64,000 bases of DNA from Phytoactinopolyspora halotolerans (lineage in GTDB: Bacteria > Actinomycetota > Actinomycetes > Jiangellales > Jiangellaceae), in contig NZ_JAAGOA010000007.1 in assembly GCF_010550675.1 (NCBI RefSeq), positions 62,001 to 126,000 on the forward strand. The letters run 5' to 3'. The notes beneath the pieces were generated by a model. That model searched no databases and was not told the origin of the DNA. It saw only the letters and a list, made by a program, of their open reading frames with translations. Each line of letters opens with the position of its first letter. Position 1 is the stretch's first letter. Below are positions 8,474-18,425 of this stretch, in pieces. The translations under genes and the position numbers were made by a program.

Positions 8474-8620
8474 TCACGCGTGCGGGCGGCCCTTACCGAA
8501 GGACAAGGTCACGAAGAGCAAGACGAGCAGAATGATCAGCGCACCGATTCCCCAGCCCTCGGCCGGGAAACCCTCGCTCTCGTGGTGGACCTCTTCCGCC
8601 AGCAGCACGACCTTCTCCAT
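8474..8620 (-). CDS. conserved 48-aa single-pass membrane protein
   Basis: Short gene in the proA-nadD gap. It reads [19 protein letters not shown], then a hydrophobic stretch [17 protein letters not shown] (about 25-41), then the basic tail GKGRPHA. ATG at 8620, TGA at 8474-8476, ten bases before nadD. The acidic N-terminus, single helix and short basic tail (probably cytoplasmic) look like a real small membrane protein. Small membrane proteins in this slot occur in other actinobacteria, from memory and without a search. Function unknown. Confidence 0.7.
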   Translation of the reverse strand: MEKVVLLAEEVHHESEGFPAEGWGIGALIILLVLLFVTLSFGKGRPHA

Positions 8621-8702
8621 GGGCAGCACACTATCTCATGCGCTGGCCAGGCCCGACGACGACGTGCTCTGCTCGTACCGGCACCTGCGCCCCACGCGCG
8701 TC

Positions 8703-9965
8703 CTAGCCGCGTACGTGACCGTCGCCGGTCACCACATACGTGGTGGTGGTCAGCTCCCGAAGCCCCATCGGCCCGCGCGCGTGCAGCTTCTGGGTGGAGA
8801 TGCCGATCTCCGCGCCGAACCCGAACTGCTCGCCGTCGGTGAACCGGGTGGACGCGTTCACCATGACCGCCGCAGAGTCGGTAGTGGCGGCGAACCGCCG
8901 CGACGCCTCGAGCGAGCGCGTCACGATCGCCTCCGTGTGGCCGCTGCCCCACCGCCGGATGTGCGCGACCGCGTCGTCCAGCGAGTCCACCACACCGACG
9001 GCCAGGTCCAGGGAGAGATACTCGGCCGACCAGTCGTCGTCGGTGGCCGGCACCGCCGATGGATCGTGGGCCCGCACGCGCTCGTCACCGTGGACGGTGA
9101 CGCCCGCCTCGCGCAGCGCGGGCAGCACCCGCGGCAGGAACGTCGCCGCCACGTCGGCGTGTACCAACAACGTCTCAGCCGCGTTGCACACGCTGGGCCG
9201 TTGCGTCTTGGCGTTGAGCACGATCTCCAGCGCCTTGTCCAGGTCCGCGTCGGCGTCGACGTAGACGTGACAGTTGCCGACGCCGGTCTCGATCACCGGG
9301 ACCGTCGACTCCTCAACCACGCTGCGGATCAGCCCGGCACCGCCGCGCGGGATGAGCACGTCCACCAAGCCGCGCGCCCGCATCAGGTGCTTGGCCGCGT
9401 CGTGCCCGTCGCCCGGCACCAGCTGAACCGCGTTCAGCGGGACGTCGGTGGTGACGGTGGCGTCGCGCAGCACCTGGACAATGGCCGCGTTCGACGCCGC
9501 CGCGCTGGACGAGCCGCGCAACAGCACCGCGTTGCCGCTCTTCAGCGCCAGGCCGGCGGCATCGGCCGTCACGTTCGGGCGCGCCTCGTAGATGATCCCG
9601 ACGACGCCCATCGGCACCCGGCGCTGACGGACCTCCAGGCCGTTCGGCAACGTGTAGCCGCGCTCGATCTCGCCGACCGGGTCCGGCAGGGCTGCCACCT
9701 GGCGCAGTCCGTCCGCCATGCCGGCGATCCGCTTCTCATCCAGCCGGAGCCGGTCGATGATCGCCTCGCTGGTGCCGTTCTCCCGGGCCCGGGCGACGTC
9801 ATCGGTATTGGCCTCGGTGATCCGCGCGGAGTTGGCCACCAACGCGTCGGCCATCGCCAGCAGCGCGGTGTCTTTCTGCGCACGCGTCAGAATGGCCAGG
9901 TCAGCCGCTGCTTCGCGGGCTCGCCGGGCGGCGTCGTGAACAGAGGCGGCAAGCTCATCGGTCAT
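8703..9965 (-). CDS. proA: gamma-glutamyl phosphate reductase
   Basis: ProA, 420 residues, reduces gamma-glutamyl phosphate to glutamate semialdehyde in proline synthesis. It has the aldehyde dehydrogenase fold: [18 protein letters not shown], the Asn-rich VGNCHVYVD, and the catalytic Cys in [12 protein letters not shown]. The C-terminal family segment [14 protein letters not shown] is present. A -10 box TAGACT (9972-9977) lies six bases before the ATG, suggesting a leaderless transcript. proB, usually adjacent, is 22 kb away on the same strand. Confidence 0.96.
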   Translation of the reverse strand: MTDELAASVHDAARRAREAAADLAILTRAQKDTALLAMADALVANSARITEANTDDVARARENGTSEAIIDRLRLDEKRIAGMADGLRQVAALPDPVGEIERGYTLPNGLEVRQRRVPMGVVGIIYEARPNVTADAAGLALKSGNAVLLRGSSSAAASNAAIVQVLRDATVTTDVPLNAVQLVPGDGHDAAKHLMRARGLVDVLIPRGGAGLIRSVVEESTVPVIETGVGNCHVYVDADADLDKALEIVLNAKTQRPSVCNAAETLLVHADVAATFLPRVLPALREAGVTVHGDERVRAHDPSAVPATDDDWSAEYLSLDLAVGVVDSLDDAVAHIRRWGSGHTEAIVTRSLEASRRFAATTDSAAVMVNASTRFTDGEQFGFGAEIGISTQKLHARGPMGLRELTTTTYVVTGDGHVRG

Positions 9966-9993
9966 GCCGAAAGTCTACGACGCCGCGTCTGCC

Positions 9994-10599
9994 TCAGTCC
10001 GCGCGGCGCCCGGCGTCACGGGTGTTCCAGGCGCTGATCACCGGATGGCCGTGCTCGGTGCCCAACAGCGACACGGTCCCGGTCTCCAGCTTGAACAGCC
10101 GGCCCGCGGCAGGCTCGAGGCCGAGCCATCGAGCGGTGAGTACGCGCAGCACGTGACCATGTGCGACGAGTACCACGTCGCCGTCGTCCAGCAGCGGGCG
10201 CGCACGCTTCAGAACGGCGTCTACCCGTGCGCCCACCTGCTCCACCGACTCGCCCGGATGCTCAGCGTCTCCGGGGATGACGCCGTCGGTCCACAAGTAC
10301 CAGCCAGGTCTCTCTTCCCGGATGTCCGCCGTCGCCCGGCCCTCGTAGCCGCCGTAATCCCATTCCCACAGGTCCTCATCGGCCTCCGCGCCGTCCAGAC
10401 CGGCCAGCTGCCCGGTCCGCCAAGCCCGGATCGCCGGGCTGACCAACGTGTGTGCCACCGAGTACTCACTGAGCAACGGCCCGAGCAGGCGTGCCTGTTC
10501 TTCACCGTGCGCGGTCAGCGGCAGGTCCGTCCGGCCCGTATGCCGCCGATCGCGGCTCCACTCGGTCTCGCCGTGCCGGACCACGATCAACTCACCCAT
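9994..10599 (-). CDS. histidine phosphatase family protein
   Basis: Phosphatase of 201 residues. The N-terminal motif VVRHGETEWS is at 6-15. The second Arg region is SPAIRAWRTGQLA, the proton donor falls in LWEWDYGGYEGR, and the second His is in VLVAHGHVLRVLTARWLG. The WDYGxYEG pattern is typical of the actinobacterial subgroup resembling acid phosphatase/SixA-like enzymes. It lies 28 bp before proA on the same strand but shows no pathway link to proline. Substrate unknown. Confidence 0.85.
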   Translation of the reverse strand: MGELIVVRHGETEWSRDRRHTGRTDLPLTAHGEEQARLLGPLLSEYSVAHTLVSPAIRAWRTGQLAGLDGAEADEDLWEWDYGGYEGRATADIREERPGWYLWTDGVIPGDAEHPGESVEQVGARVDAVLKRARPLLDDGDVVLVAHGHVLRVLTARWLGLEPAAGRLFKLETGTVSLLGTEHGHPVISAWNTRDAGRRAD

Positions 10600-10733
10600 A
10601 TCGAGTCCACTTCCCTGATCCGGCGGCGAGTAACTCCCCCGACGAACATCACCGGCCACGCGCCACGAGCATCTGTCGAGATCCTCACCGATGAACGGTG
10701 ACCGGACTGGCGCGGTCGAGAGGCGGCCAACGG

Positions 10734-11921
10734 TCAGTCGCCGCGCTCCGACATCGGGCCGATCCGGAATGCGACCGGCGACCAGTCCTGTCCGCCGTTG
10801 CGCGTCGTCAGCAGGGTTCCGGCGCCGTCGGCCCACGCCGCGGGCGCGTGGACGACGAAGCCACGGCCGTCGTCGAGCAGCATAGGGTCGTTCCAGTCCG
10901 CTCCACCGTCGGCCTTCTCGAGCGGGGTCGTCCACTCGGCGCCGCCGCCCGCGTTCCGGTACAGCCAGCTGCCGCTCGACGTCGAGGCCAGCAGGAGCGT
11001 GTCGTCCGGACCGGCCGCCAGCTGCGTCCGGATCCCCATCTCCGGTGCCACTCCCGCAGGCGCCGTGGTCTGTCCAGCATCGTCGGAGACGAACACCCGC
11101 TTGACCGACTTCGACCAGCCTGCACCGCCGATGCACAGCAACGCGACCCGCTGCCCGGGCATCGCGGCGACATCGACCAGACTCTCGCCCTCACCGGTGC
11201 GGCACGGTGTGGAACGCTCGGACCAGCGCCAGCCGTCGGTGGTCGCGTAGAAGACGTCCGGCTCTCCCGGCTCCGTCGGGACGACGACGTAGGCCGCGCC
11301 GTCGCTGACGGCGACCCTCGCCTCGTACGCGACCGGTAACTCGACCGACGCCCGGATCCACGTCGACGACCCGATCAACGAACGCCACACCGTGGATGGC
11401 CGGTCGCAGTCGTACGGCGGTGTACCGACCTCACACGGCGACACGACCATGTACATCCGGCCCTCGCTCGTGGCCATGGCGACCACGTGCCCGCCGGGCT
11501 CCGGGATGGCCTCTTCCGACCAGCTACGTCCACCGTCCCTGGTGGAGTACAGCGACGGTCCGTACGCCCATCCGTGCCGCTCGTCGGCGAACGCCAGCTC
11601 GGTGACGCCCGGCTCCGCGGGCTGCGCGAGCGGTGCCGGTACGCTGCCGATCTCGGACCACGTCCGTCCGCTGTCGACCGTGCGGATCACCGGCGACCGT
11701 TCGGCGCCGTCGTCGCCTCCATCACCGTCGTCGTCCGCGCCGTCGTCAGTCCCCAGCACCCAGCCGCTCGAGTCAGACGTCCATGCGGTCGCCTGCGCGC
11801 GGAAAGTCTCCGGCACCGGCGCCTCCGGTGCCGCCACCCGCGCACCCGCGGATGCCCCACCGGCCATCACGAGCATCGCTGCAATACCGGTCACCAGAAC
11901 CTCGACCGTTCGACGTCGCAT
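10734..11921 (-). CDS. secreted Asp-box (BNR/sialidase-like) repeat protein
   Basis: About 395 residues with a Sec signal peptide (MRRRTVEVLVTGIAAMLVMAGGA). The mature part carries several Asp-box motifs of the S-x-D-x-G-x-x-W type: TVDSGRTW, STRDGGRSW, TTDGWRW, SDDAGQT and TTRNGGQDW. This indicates a beta-propeller of the sialidase/YCF48 type. No FRIP motif or sialidase Arg triad is evident, so enzyme activity is doubtful. An acidic Asp/Gly run lies near residues 62-78. GGGAG precedes the ATG at 11921; an ATG at 11960 is possible but would spoil the signal peptide. Divergent from corA. Confidence 0.75.
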   Translation of the reverse strand: MRRRTVEVLVTGIAAMLVMAGGASAGARVAAPEAPVPETFRAQATAWTSDSSGWVLGTDDGADDDGDGGDDGAERSPVIRTVDSGRTWSEIGSVPAPLAQPAEPGVTELAFADERHGWAYGPSLYSTRDGGRSWSEEAIPEPGGHVVAMATSEGRMYMVVSPCEVGTPPYDCDRPSTVWRSLIGSSTWIRASVELPVAYEARVAVSDGAAYVVVPTEPGEPDVFYATTDGWRWSERSTPCRTGEGESLVDVAAMPGQRVALLCIGGAGWSKSVKRVFVSDDAGQTTAPAGVAPEMGIRTQLAAGPDDTLLLASTSSGSWLYRNAGGGAEWTTPLEKADGGADWNDPMLLDDGRGFVVHAPAAWADGAGTLLTTRNGGQDWSPVAFRIGPMSERGD

Positions 11922-12088
11922 TCCCGCTCCCCGTGTCAGTCGGTATGGCCATTCCGCCATCACCACATCTCGTCCCACCCTGCGACGTATCCCGGAGCGA
12001 ATCAACAAGATCGGCTCGGATCGCGGAGCCACGGCGCCGCCACGGGGCACAATTCCCTTATGTGCATCGTGAGTGCGACGAGTAGCCC

Positions 12089-13150
12089 ATGACCCGCGAA
12101 CCCCGTTTCGGCGGCCGTCATGAGCGGCACAGATCCCACATCGTCGACGCGGCAGGCGGGACGGCCATCGCCGAGCACATCGTCGACATCGGCATCTACC
12201 GCGACGGCCAACGGGTCGCCAGCCCGGCATCGGCGACGGAAGCCGCCCGTGCGGTCCGGGACGACCGGGAAGCGATGGCGTGGATAGGGCTGTATCGCCC
12301 CACCGACGCCCAACTGCTCGCCGCAGCGGAAGAGTTCGGCCTGCATGAGCTCGCCATCGAAGACGCCATCGTCGCCCACCAGCGGCCCAAACTGGAACGC
12401 TACGGGGACACGCTGTTCGCCGTCGTGCGGTCGGCGCGATATCTGGATGACACCGAGGAGGTCGACTTCGGCGAGATCCACGCGTTCGTCGGCCCAGGGT
12501 TCATCCTCACGGTCCGGCACAGTCACGCCCCGGACCTCAGCCGCGTTCGACGCCGGGTGGAGGCGGACCCGAAGCTGCTACGTCTGGGACCCGAGGCGGT
12601 TCTGTACGCCATCTTCGACTCCGTCGTCGACGAGTACGCGCCGGTGGTCGAAGGCCTGGAGAACGACATCGACGAGATCGAGACGCAGGTGTTCGGCGGC
12701 GACCCGAGCGCCTCCAAGCGCACGTATAAGCTGTCGAGAGAGGTGGTGGAGTTCCAACGAGCGGCCCGTCCGTTGCTCGGGATGCTCGACGCACTCGCCG
12801 CCGGCTTCGAGAAATACGGCGTGGACGAGGAACTCCGACGCTACCTACGCGACGTCGCCGACCACGCCACCGTCGTCGCCGAACAGGTCGACAGCTTCCG
12901 CCAGGCGCTGGGTGAGATCCTCACGCTCAACGCGACGCTGGTCAATCAAGCGCAGAACGAGCAGGTCAAGAAGATCTCCGCATGGGCGGCCATCCTCTTC
13001 GCGCCGACCCTGATCGGCACGGTCTACGGCATGAACTTCGACCACATGCCGGAGCTGCACTGGCTCTTCGGCTATCCCTTCGCACTGGCCCTGATGCTGG
13101 CCACCTGCACGACTCTCTACCTCGTCTTCAAACGCCGTGACTGGCTGTGA
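12089..13150 (+). CDS. corA: CorA family magnesium/cobalt transporter
   Basis: Channel subunit of 353 residues. A cytoplasmic alpha/beta domain is followed by a long helix and two C-terminal membrane helices (about 292-312 and 325-345). The GMN selectivity motif is present as YGMNFDHMP between them, the defining CorA feature, and the protein ends with the basic KRRDWL tail. The length matches the family. It forms pentamers that import Mg2+ or Co2+. It stands alone, convergent with the Wadjet operon, 45 bp from the jetD stop. Confidence 0.93.
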   Translation: MTREPRFGGRHERHRSHIVDAAGGTAIAEHIVDIGIYRDGQRVASPASATEAARAVRDDREAMAWIGLYRPTDAQLLAAAEEFGLHELAIEDAIVAHQRPKLERYGDTLFAVVRSARYLDDTEEVDFGEIHAFVGPGFILTVRHSHAPDLSRVRRRVEADPKLLRLGPEAVLYAIFDSVVDEYAPVVEGLENDIDEIETQVFGGDPSASKRTYKLSREVVEFQRAARPLLGMLDALAAGFEKYGVDEELRRYLRDVADHATVVAEQVDSFRQALGEILTLNATLVNQAQNEQVKKISAWAAILFAPTLIGTVYGMNFDHMPELHWLFGYPFALALMLATCTTLYLVFKRRDWL

Positions 13151-13195
13151 CCGCACGCCGCCGGTGTCCGCGTCCGCGCGCGCCCAGGGGCCAGG

Positions 13196-14368
13196 TCACA
13201 GCGTGTCGAGCATGCGACGGATGGCCGAGTAAGAGATGCGCTCCTGCTCCAGGCGAACCGCCGGCCCGAACGCGTCCTCCACGAGGTCCCGGTACAGGTC
13301 TGCCTCGTCGGGTCGCAGGCCGTCCAGGTGCGCGACGTAAGGGCTGTCTTCTTTGACCCACTGGCCCTCGTGAGCCAGCAGCGTGGCCCGGTCCATCAGC
13401 ATGGACCGGGCCCGCGGAAAATGCCGGCGGAGCCGGTCGAGGATGGCGAAGCCGTGGGTGTCGATGTCGCCCCAGTAGATCAGGTCGCGCTCCGCGAGCC
13501 AGGTGAGGTGTTCGAGGCTGGACACCCCATAGCCGCCGCCGAAGATGGCCACGGCATCCTCGACGGGAGGGAAGGCCAGGTACGTGACGTCGTTCTCGAT
13601 CACATACACCACGGAGCACTCCGGCGGGCGCTCGACCAGCTCCTCCAGGCGCACCGAGAGCTCGCTGAATCCACCCGCCAGCCGCACGTCAGGGTCCAAG
13701 GCGCGCAGACGGACGTAGACCGGGCGGTCGCGGAAGCCGTACCGGGCGACGAAGTCGGACCTCGTACGCGAGTGATCGATGCGCTGCTCGTCCAGCTGGA
13801 GGTCGAGCAACTCGGCGACGACGCCACGGTGCCGCTCGATGAACTTGGTGTCCGCGCCGGACACGTCGACCTGCCTGAGGTACGGGCGGCCCGCGCCGTA
13901 CTGGTCGACCCACAGCACGACATCGACGATCGTCCACCACTCGGCAGCCAGATCGAGGACGCGCAGCGGCCGCTTGAGCATCCAGGCGACCAGCTTCGGC
14001 GCACGGGTCCTGGTCTCGTCCAGGAGCTCGACGAACCGCGCCGCCTCTCGCCGCACACCCAGGGCCGACCACAGCTGCTCGTAGGTGTCGACCCACACCC
14101 TCGCCGGCAGCTCGTTCGCGCCGACCGTCCGGCCGCCGACGCGCTTGTATTCCAGCCGCCCCAGCCGGCCCGCCGCACGTTCCCAGGACTGGACCCATGA
14201 CCGGACCCTCTCCAGGTCGGACGCCACATCTCGAGAACCCGGCCCACGCAGCGGAACGGTGAGCGGCTCCCACGCGACACCGCCACCGAGCGCCGCCAGC
14301 GCCGCGCCCGAGTCCCACCGTCGCCGGAGTCTCCGTTCGACGTCGGCCGGGGTGGTCCACTCGGTCAC
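13196..14368 (-). CDS. jetD: Wadjet nuclease subunit JetD (DUF3322/DUF2220)
   Basis: JetD, 390 residues, last gene of the type I Wadjet operon; JetD cleaves plasmid DNA after loop extrusion by JetABC. The C-terminal Toprim-like domain shows the conserved Glu258 in VYVIENDVTYLAFP and the D-x-D pair at 301-303 in YWGDIDTHGFAIL, so the catalytic site looks intact. The N-terminal half matches DUF3322 (LEYKRVGGRTVGANELP). The GTG at 14368 overlaps the jetC stop, so it is translated by coupling. It ends 45 bp from the convergent corA stop. Confidence 0.92.
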   Translation of the reverse strand: MTEWTTPADVERRLRRRWDSGAALAALGGGVAWEPLTVPLRGPGSRDVASDLERVRSWVQSWERAAGRLGRLEYKRVGGRTVGANELPARVWVDTYEQLWSALGVRREAARFVELLDETRTRAPKLVAWMLKRPLRVLDLAAEWWTIVDVVLWVDQYGAGRPYLRQVDVSGADTKFIERHRGVVAELLDLQLDEQRIDHSRTRSDFVARYGFRDRPVYVRLRALDPDVRLAGGFSELSVRLEELVERPPECSVVYVIENDVTYLAFPPVEDAVAIFGGGYGVSSLEHLTWLAERDLIYWGDIDTHGFAILDRLRRHFPRARSMLMDRATLLAHEGQWVKEDSPYVAHLDGLRPDEADLYRDLVEDAFGPAVRLEQERISYSAIRRMLDTL

Positions 14369-17300
14369 GCCGTCTCCTCGCTGCGCAGCAACTCGTGGGC
14401 GATCCGTCGTTCCTGGTATTCCTCGATGGACATGCTCTGCAGGCGCGAGTAGTTGCCTTCCTTGGTGTTGTCCACGTATCCGACGCTGTAGACGTACGGC
14501 TCGATCACATGGATCTTCTGCAGGGGTGTGACGATCAGCAACTGAAGCCCCAAGCGGCGGAAGAGCTCGAGAGCGTACCTGGTGGACTCGTCGGAACCGC
14601 GGCCGAACGCCTCGTCGATCACCACGAACCGGAAGGCCTTGGAGCGCACCGCACCCCACTCGAGCTTGAACTGATACGCCAGCGACGCCGCCAGGATCGT
14701 GTACGCCAGTTTCTCTTTCTGCCCGCCCGATTTGCCGCCGGAGTCGGTGTACGTCTCATGCTCGGAATCGTCCTCCCGCCACCGCTCGGACGCGGAGAAG
14801 AGGAACCAGTTGCGGACGTCGGTGACGCGCCTGGCCCAGGTTCGGTCCGCCTCGGTCTGGCCCTCCCTGCCCTGGAAACGCTCGATGATCCGCTTCACCT
14901 GCACGAACTTCTGTTCGGAGTACTGCTCCGAGGCGTCGCCGGAGACCGTGCTCGCGGTGCAGGCCCGCAGCTCCTCCCGGAACTCCCGGATGTCGGTGTT
15001 CGGCGTCCAGTGGTGCTCGAGACGGATGTAGCGGCCCGGGTTGTAGTCCACGCCGACCAGCGAGTCGTTGATCGTGTGGACCCGCTCCTTGATGAGCTCG
15101 ACCTGCTTGTACAGCTGGCCCTGGAAGCTGGCGATGTCGCGGATGGTGTTGGTGTTCAGATAGTCCTTGAACTGCGCTTCGAACCGCGGCAGGTCGTCGT
15201 CGACCAGGCGGCGGTGCATCTCCCGGTACTCGCCGGCGGCCTGGATAGAGTTGTCCACCTCCGCCGTCTCCAACGGATACCGCTGGCGGAAGTCGGCCAT
15301 CTTCTGAACGACGCGGTTCCCGACCGTGCTCTGTCTCTTGCCGCGCGCGTCGATCAGGGACGTCAGTGTGCTCGTCGTCTCGGACAGGACGCGATCGTAA
15401 TCGGAGGCACGGGCCATCGTGGATTCGTCCACCCGTCCGGCCAGCCGGTCGAAGAACTCCGTCGCGGCCTCGTACCCCGGCTCCTCGAATCTCCGCCGGG
15501 TCCGCTCCAGCTCGTCCTCGTCGTTTCGCAGGCTGGTCTCCAGGCCACCGATCTCCGAGACCAGGGTGTCCCGCGCCTCCTTGGCCTTCGCCATGGCACG
15601 CTCGACAGCCTCGATCTCTCGTCCGAGCCGTTCCAGTTCGCTGGACGCCGCCTCCAGCCGCTGCTTCTCCTCGGTGAGGTCGGCGACGCGCTTGACCATC
15701 GCCTGCCAGTCCACGTCCACGTACTCGCGGGTCTCGGCGAGTCTGACCAGGACGTCGCGACGACGCCGAGTCTCGTCGGCCTTCTGGGTGAGCCTGCGGC
15801 GCTCGGCGTCCAACTCGTTCATCTGCCGTTGAACCTTCGCCGCCCGCTCCAGCAGCGTGTCGATCTTCTGTTCGTTGCTCCAGCCGAGCACGTACTCGCT
15901 GCGGTCGTCGATGCGGCGGCGGTCGTCCTTCTCGTGCCGGCCGCCGGTCCCCTTGATCTGGCCGGTCTTCGTCACCGCGCGGTGCGCCCGGCGGAACTCC
16001 TCCATCGTCTCGACGCACTCGTAGCCGGCCCGGCGCGCAAGCTCCTGCTCCAGCCAGGGATAGAACTCCGAGTCCTTGATCTCCAGCTTGGACACGAGCT
16101 GCCGTTCCGTGCTACCCGCGTCGGCCGCCGGTCGCGGTGCGACCTTCGTCGGCACCCGGTAATAGACCAGGCGGGCTCCGAGATGGTGGTCGTTGATCCA
16201 ACCGGCCACGTCCGGATAGTGCTCATCCGGAACCAGCAAAGACAGGCCGAAGGAGCGCAGCAACCGTTCGGCCGCGCCCTCCCATTCGGACCACTCTGGC
16301 CGCACCTGGATCAGCTCACCGGCGAACGGCAGCTGAGCCTCGTCGACACCGATCTCCCGGCTCAACCACGCCCGCAGCTCCAGACTCCGCGTAGGGATGT
16401 TGCTCCGCCGGGAGCGCAGGCTGCGCAGCTCCGTGTTGAGCTCGTCGGCGTCGTCCTTGAGCGCCTTCTGGTCGACGGCCACCTCCATCAGCCGGTTCTC
16501 GAGTCCGGCATCCGAGCTTTCGGTCCGTGCCAACTCCTCGTCGACCTCGCGTCGCCGAGCCTGGAACTGCTCGGCGCGCTCGATCTCGTCCAGACCCGCC
16601 TGGCGCAGCTGCTCGTTGAACCGGTCCCACTTGGCGCGCCGCTCGTCCCGGACCCGCTCGGCGTCGTCGATGTCGCGCTCGATCTGGCCCAGTCGGTCGC
16701 CGCCGTGCCCGGCTCGCTCGATGACGAGGGCCTGGTGCTTCTCCTCGAGTGCACGTATTTCGTCGTCCGTGCCGGCACGATCGTCGCGTCGAGCGGCGAT
16801 CCGCTCGGTCAGCTCGTCAATGCGCCGTTCCAGCAGGCGCGCCTTACGCCCCGCGCAGAAGTACGGCAGCGCGGCCCGCTCTCCATCGAGTCCGCGGATC
16901 TCCTCGGCCAGGGCGTCGTACGTGTCACAGTCCGCCAGCAGCGGGTTGAGCTCCTCGAGCTGGGCACGCGCCTTGACCACGGCGTCGTGGGCTTTGGTCA
17001 GATCCTCGAAGTGCGCTACCAGGCGGGCGATCCACTCCTTGGCGTCGAACGGCTCGAGCATGTGACTGCGGACGAAGTCGTTCAGGTCTCCCACCGACTT
17101 CATCGAGACCGTCTGGTGGAACAGCTCCATGGCCTGCTCGGACTCGATGCCCAACCGCCGACGGAAATCCTTGCCGTACTCCGGGAAGTGATCGTAGACG
17201 CGGATCCCGTTCGTGCCCCGCAGACGCCTGCGCAGCGCGGCGATGTCGCTGCCGAAGTCGGAGAAGTCCGTGGCGATCGACAGCGGCGCGTCGGCGGTGA

Positions 17301-17769
17301 CGAAGAACCGGTCGGGCTGGCCGGCGTTGCCGTCCTTCATCCAGAACACCTGAGCCAGCGAGACGGTGGAGTCGTAGCCCTCGTTCCGGAAGATGCCGAG
17401 GATCACCGAGAACGACGACGCGTCGCGCAGCCCCACCGGGCGGGACGTGCCGGTCGTCTCGTTCCGCTCGGACTTGTAGTAGCCCATGACGTAGGAGCGA
17501 AGGCTGCGCTCCTTGACCTCGGCGCCGGCCGCCTTGTTATAGGAGATGCGGTTCGCCGGCAGGAGCAGTGTGGTGACAGCGTCGACCAGCGTGGACTTGC
17601 CGGAACCGATGTCACCGGTGAGCAGACCGTTGTCGCCGTGGACGTCGAGCGTCCACACGCGGCCGTGGAACGTGCCCCAGTTGTAGAGCTCTAGCCGGTC
17701 GAGTCGGAATCCCGCGCGCTGGCCGGCGACCGCCTCCTCCAGCTCGACCGCGCTGAACAGGCCGTCCAT
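14365..17769 (-). CDS. jetC: Wadjet SMC-like ATPase JetC
   Basis: MukB/SbcC-like SMC protein of 1134 residues, motor of the Wadjet complex. Walker A GDIGSGKST is at 52-60 after RLELYNWGTFHG. A long coiled coil fills the middle, with a hinge-like globular region near 440-560. The signature SGGKSGGQKEK is near 1009-1020 and Walker B FVVIDEAFGRGSDEST near 1048. All ATPase elements are intact. The ATG at 17769 overlaps the jetB stop; the longer upstream open frame lies over jetB and is ignored. It works with JetA (kleisin-like) and JetB (KITE-like). Confidence 0.95.
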   Translation of the reverse strand: MDGLFSAVELEEAVAGQRAGFRLDRLELYNWGTFHGRVWTLDVHGDNGLLTGDIGSGKSTLVDAVTTLLLPANRISYNKAAGAEVKERSLRSYVMGYYKSERNETTGTSRPVGLRDASSFSVILGIFRNEGYDSTVSLAQVFWMKDGNAGQPDRFFVTADAPLSIATDFSDFGSDIAALRRRLRGTNGIRVYDHFPEYGKDFRRRLGIESEQAMELFHQTVSMKSVGDLNDFVRSHMLEPFDAKEWIARLVAHFEDLTKAHDAVVKARAQLEELNPLLADCDTYDALAEEIRGLDGERAALPYFCAGRKARLLERRIDELTERIAARRDDRAGTDDEIRALEEKHQALVIERAGHGGDRLGQIERDIDDAERVRDERRAKWDRFNEQLRQAGLDEIERAEQFQARRREVDEELARTESSDAGLENRLMEVAVDQKALKDDADELNTELRSLRSRRSNIPTRSLELRAWLSREIGVDEAQLPFAGELIQVRPEWSEWEGAAERLLRSFGLSLLVPDEHYPDVAGWINDHHLGARLVYYRVPTKVAPRPAADAGSTERQLVSKLEIKDSEFYPWLEQELARRAGYECVETMEEFRRAHRAVTKTGQIKGTGGRHEKDDRRRIDDRSEYVLGWSNEQKIDTLLERAAKVQRQMNELDAERRRLTQKADETRRRRDVLVRLAETREYVDVDWQAMVKRVADLTEEKQRLEAASSELERLGREIEAVERAMAKAKEARDTLVSEIGGLETSLRNDEDELERTRRRFEEPGYEAATEFFDRLAGRVDESTMARASDYDRVLSETTSTLTSLIDARGKRQSTVGNRVVQKMADFRQRYPLETAEVDNSIQAAGEYREMHRRLVDDDLPRFEAQFKDYLNTNTIRDIASFQGQLYKQVELIKERVHTINDSLVGVDYNPGRYIRLEHHWTPNTDIREFREELRACTASTVSGDASEQYSEQKFVQVKRIIERFQGREGQTEADRTWARRVTDVRNWFLFSASERWREDDSEHETYTDSGGKSGGQKEKLAYTILAASLAYQFKLEWGAVRSKAFRFVVIDEAFGRGSDESTRYALELFRRLGLQLLIVTPLQKIHVIEPYVYSVGYVDNTKEGNYSRLQSMSIEEYQERRIAHELLRSEETA

Positions 17770-18425
17770 CAGCTTCCCTCGTCTCGGTCCGTGTCGCGAT
17801 CGTCCGCATCGTGCTGACCCGCGTCGTCTCCGCGTAGCTGGGCCGCGTACTCCGCCAGCCGCTGGTCGAAGTCGGCCAGCCATTGCCCGTCGACGAAGGC
17901 CTTGAGGATGCGGCGCACCTCGAAATGTCCGTCCTGGCCCTTGATACGGCGCAGGAAGCCCAGCTCCACCACCTTGGAGATGTGCGTGTCGATCTGGTCC
18001 ACCAGACGCGCCTCGTTGCGGCCCTCGGGCAGGAACACCCGCACCATGTCGATGATCTGCTCGCGCGTGAGCACCAGCTTGGTGTCGCCGCCCTTGGCGT
18101 CGAACTCGGTCAGCTTCTTCCGTAGCAGCGCTAGCAACAGGCTGACGTGGAACGACAGTGCCCGGCGAGGGATCAGCCGCGGAATGCTGGGGCCTTCGTC
18201 GTCCTCCAGGTCCGGTCTGGAGCGGAGAAACGCGTACCCCTCCGCCTCGTCGACGACGACGGTCAGCCCGATCGTGGAGACGTAGTCGCGCACCCGCGAC
18301 TGCAGCTGGAGCAGATGGCGCCACTGAGCCTCGTGCGTGTCCCGGTACACTACGCCCTTCATCAGCTGGGTGACGACCAGCGACAGGTTCGGCTCCTCGT
18401 CACGGGTGATGGTGGCCGTCGTCAT
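17769..18425 (-). CDS. jetB: Wadjet subunit JetB (DUF4194)
   Basis: JetB, 218 residues, DUF4194 family. It is the MukE/KITE-like winged-helix partner linking JetA to JetC. Recognisable segments are LMKGVVYRDTHEAQWRHLL, YVSTIGLTVVVDEAEGYAFLR and a late winged-helix region with LRRIKGQDGHFEVRRILKAF. The tail is rich in Asp. Both ends overlap neighbouring genes by ATGA junctions, so stoichiometric coupled translation is likely. Confidence 0.92.
   Translation of the reverse strand: MTTATITRDEEPNLSLVVTQLMKGVVYRDTHEAQWRHLLQLQSRVRDYVSTIGLTVVVDEAEGYAFLRSRPDLEDDEGPSIPRLIPRRALSFHVSLLLALLRKKLTEFDAKGGDTKLVLTREQIIDMVRVFLPEGRNEARLVDQIDTHISKVVELGFLRRIKGQDGHFEVRRILKAFVDGQWLADFDQRLAEYAAQLRGDDAGQHDADDRDTDRDEGS

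Noticed and set aside
10734-11921. Active sialidase
   Set aside because: Asp-box repeats are present, but no FRIP motif, Arg triad or catalytic Tyr/Glu pair could be identified.
14395-17694. 1099-residue open frame on the plus strand
   Set aside because: It is the antisense shadow of jetC, rich in Leu/Val/Arg/Asp with no domain; jetC on the other strand has intact ATPase motifs.
14365-18324. Longer jetC reading frame of 1319 residues
   Set aside because: The extra 5' part overlaps jetB in another frame; the ATG at 17769 overlapping the jetB stop gives the correct JetC N-terminus.
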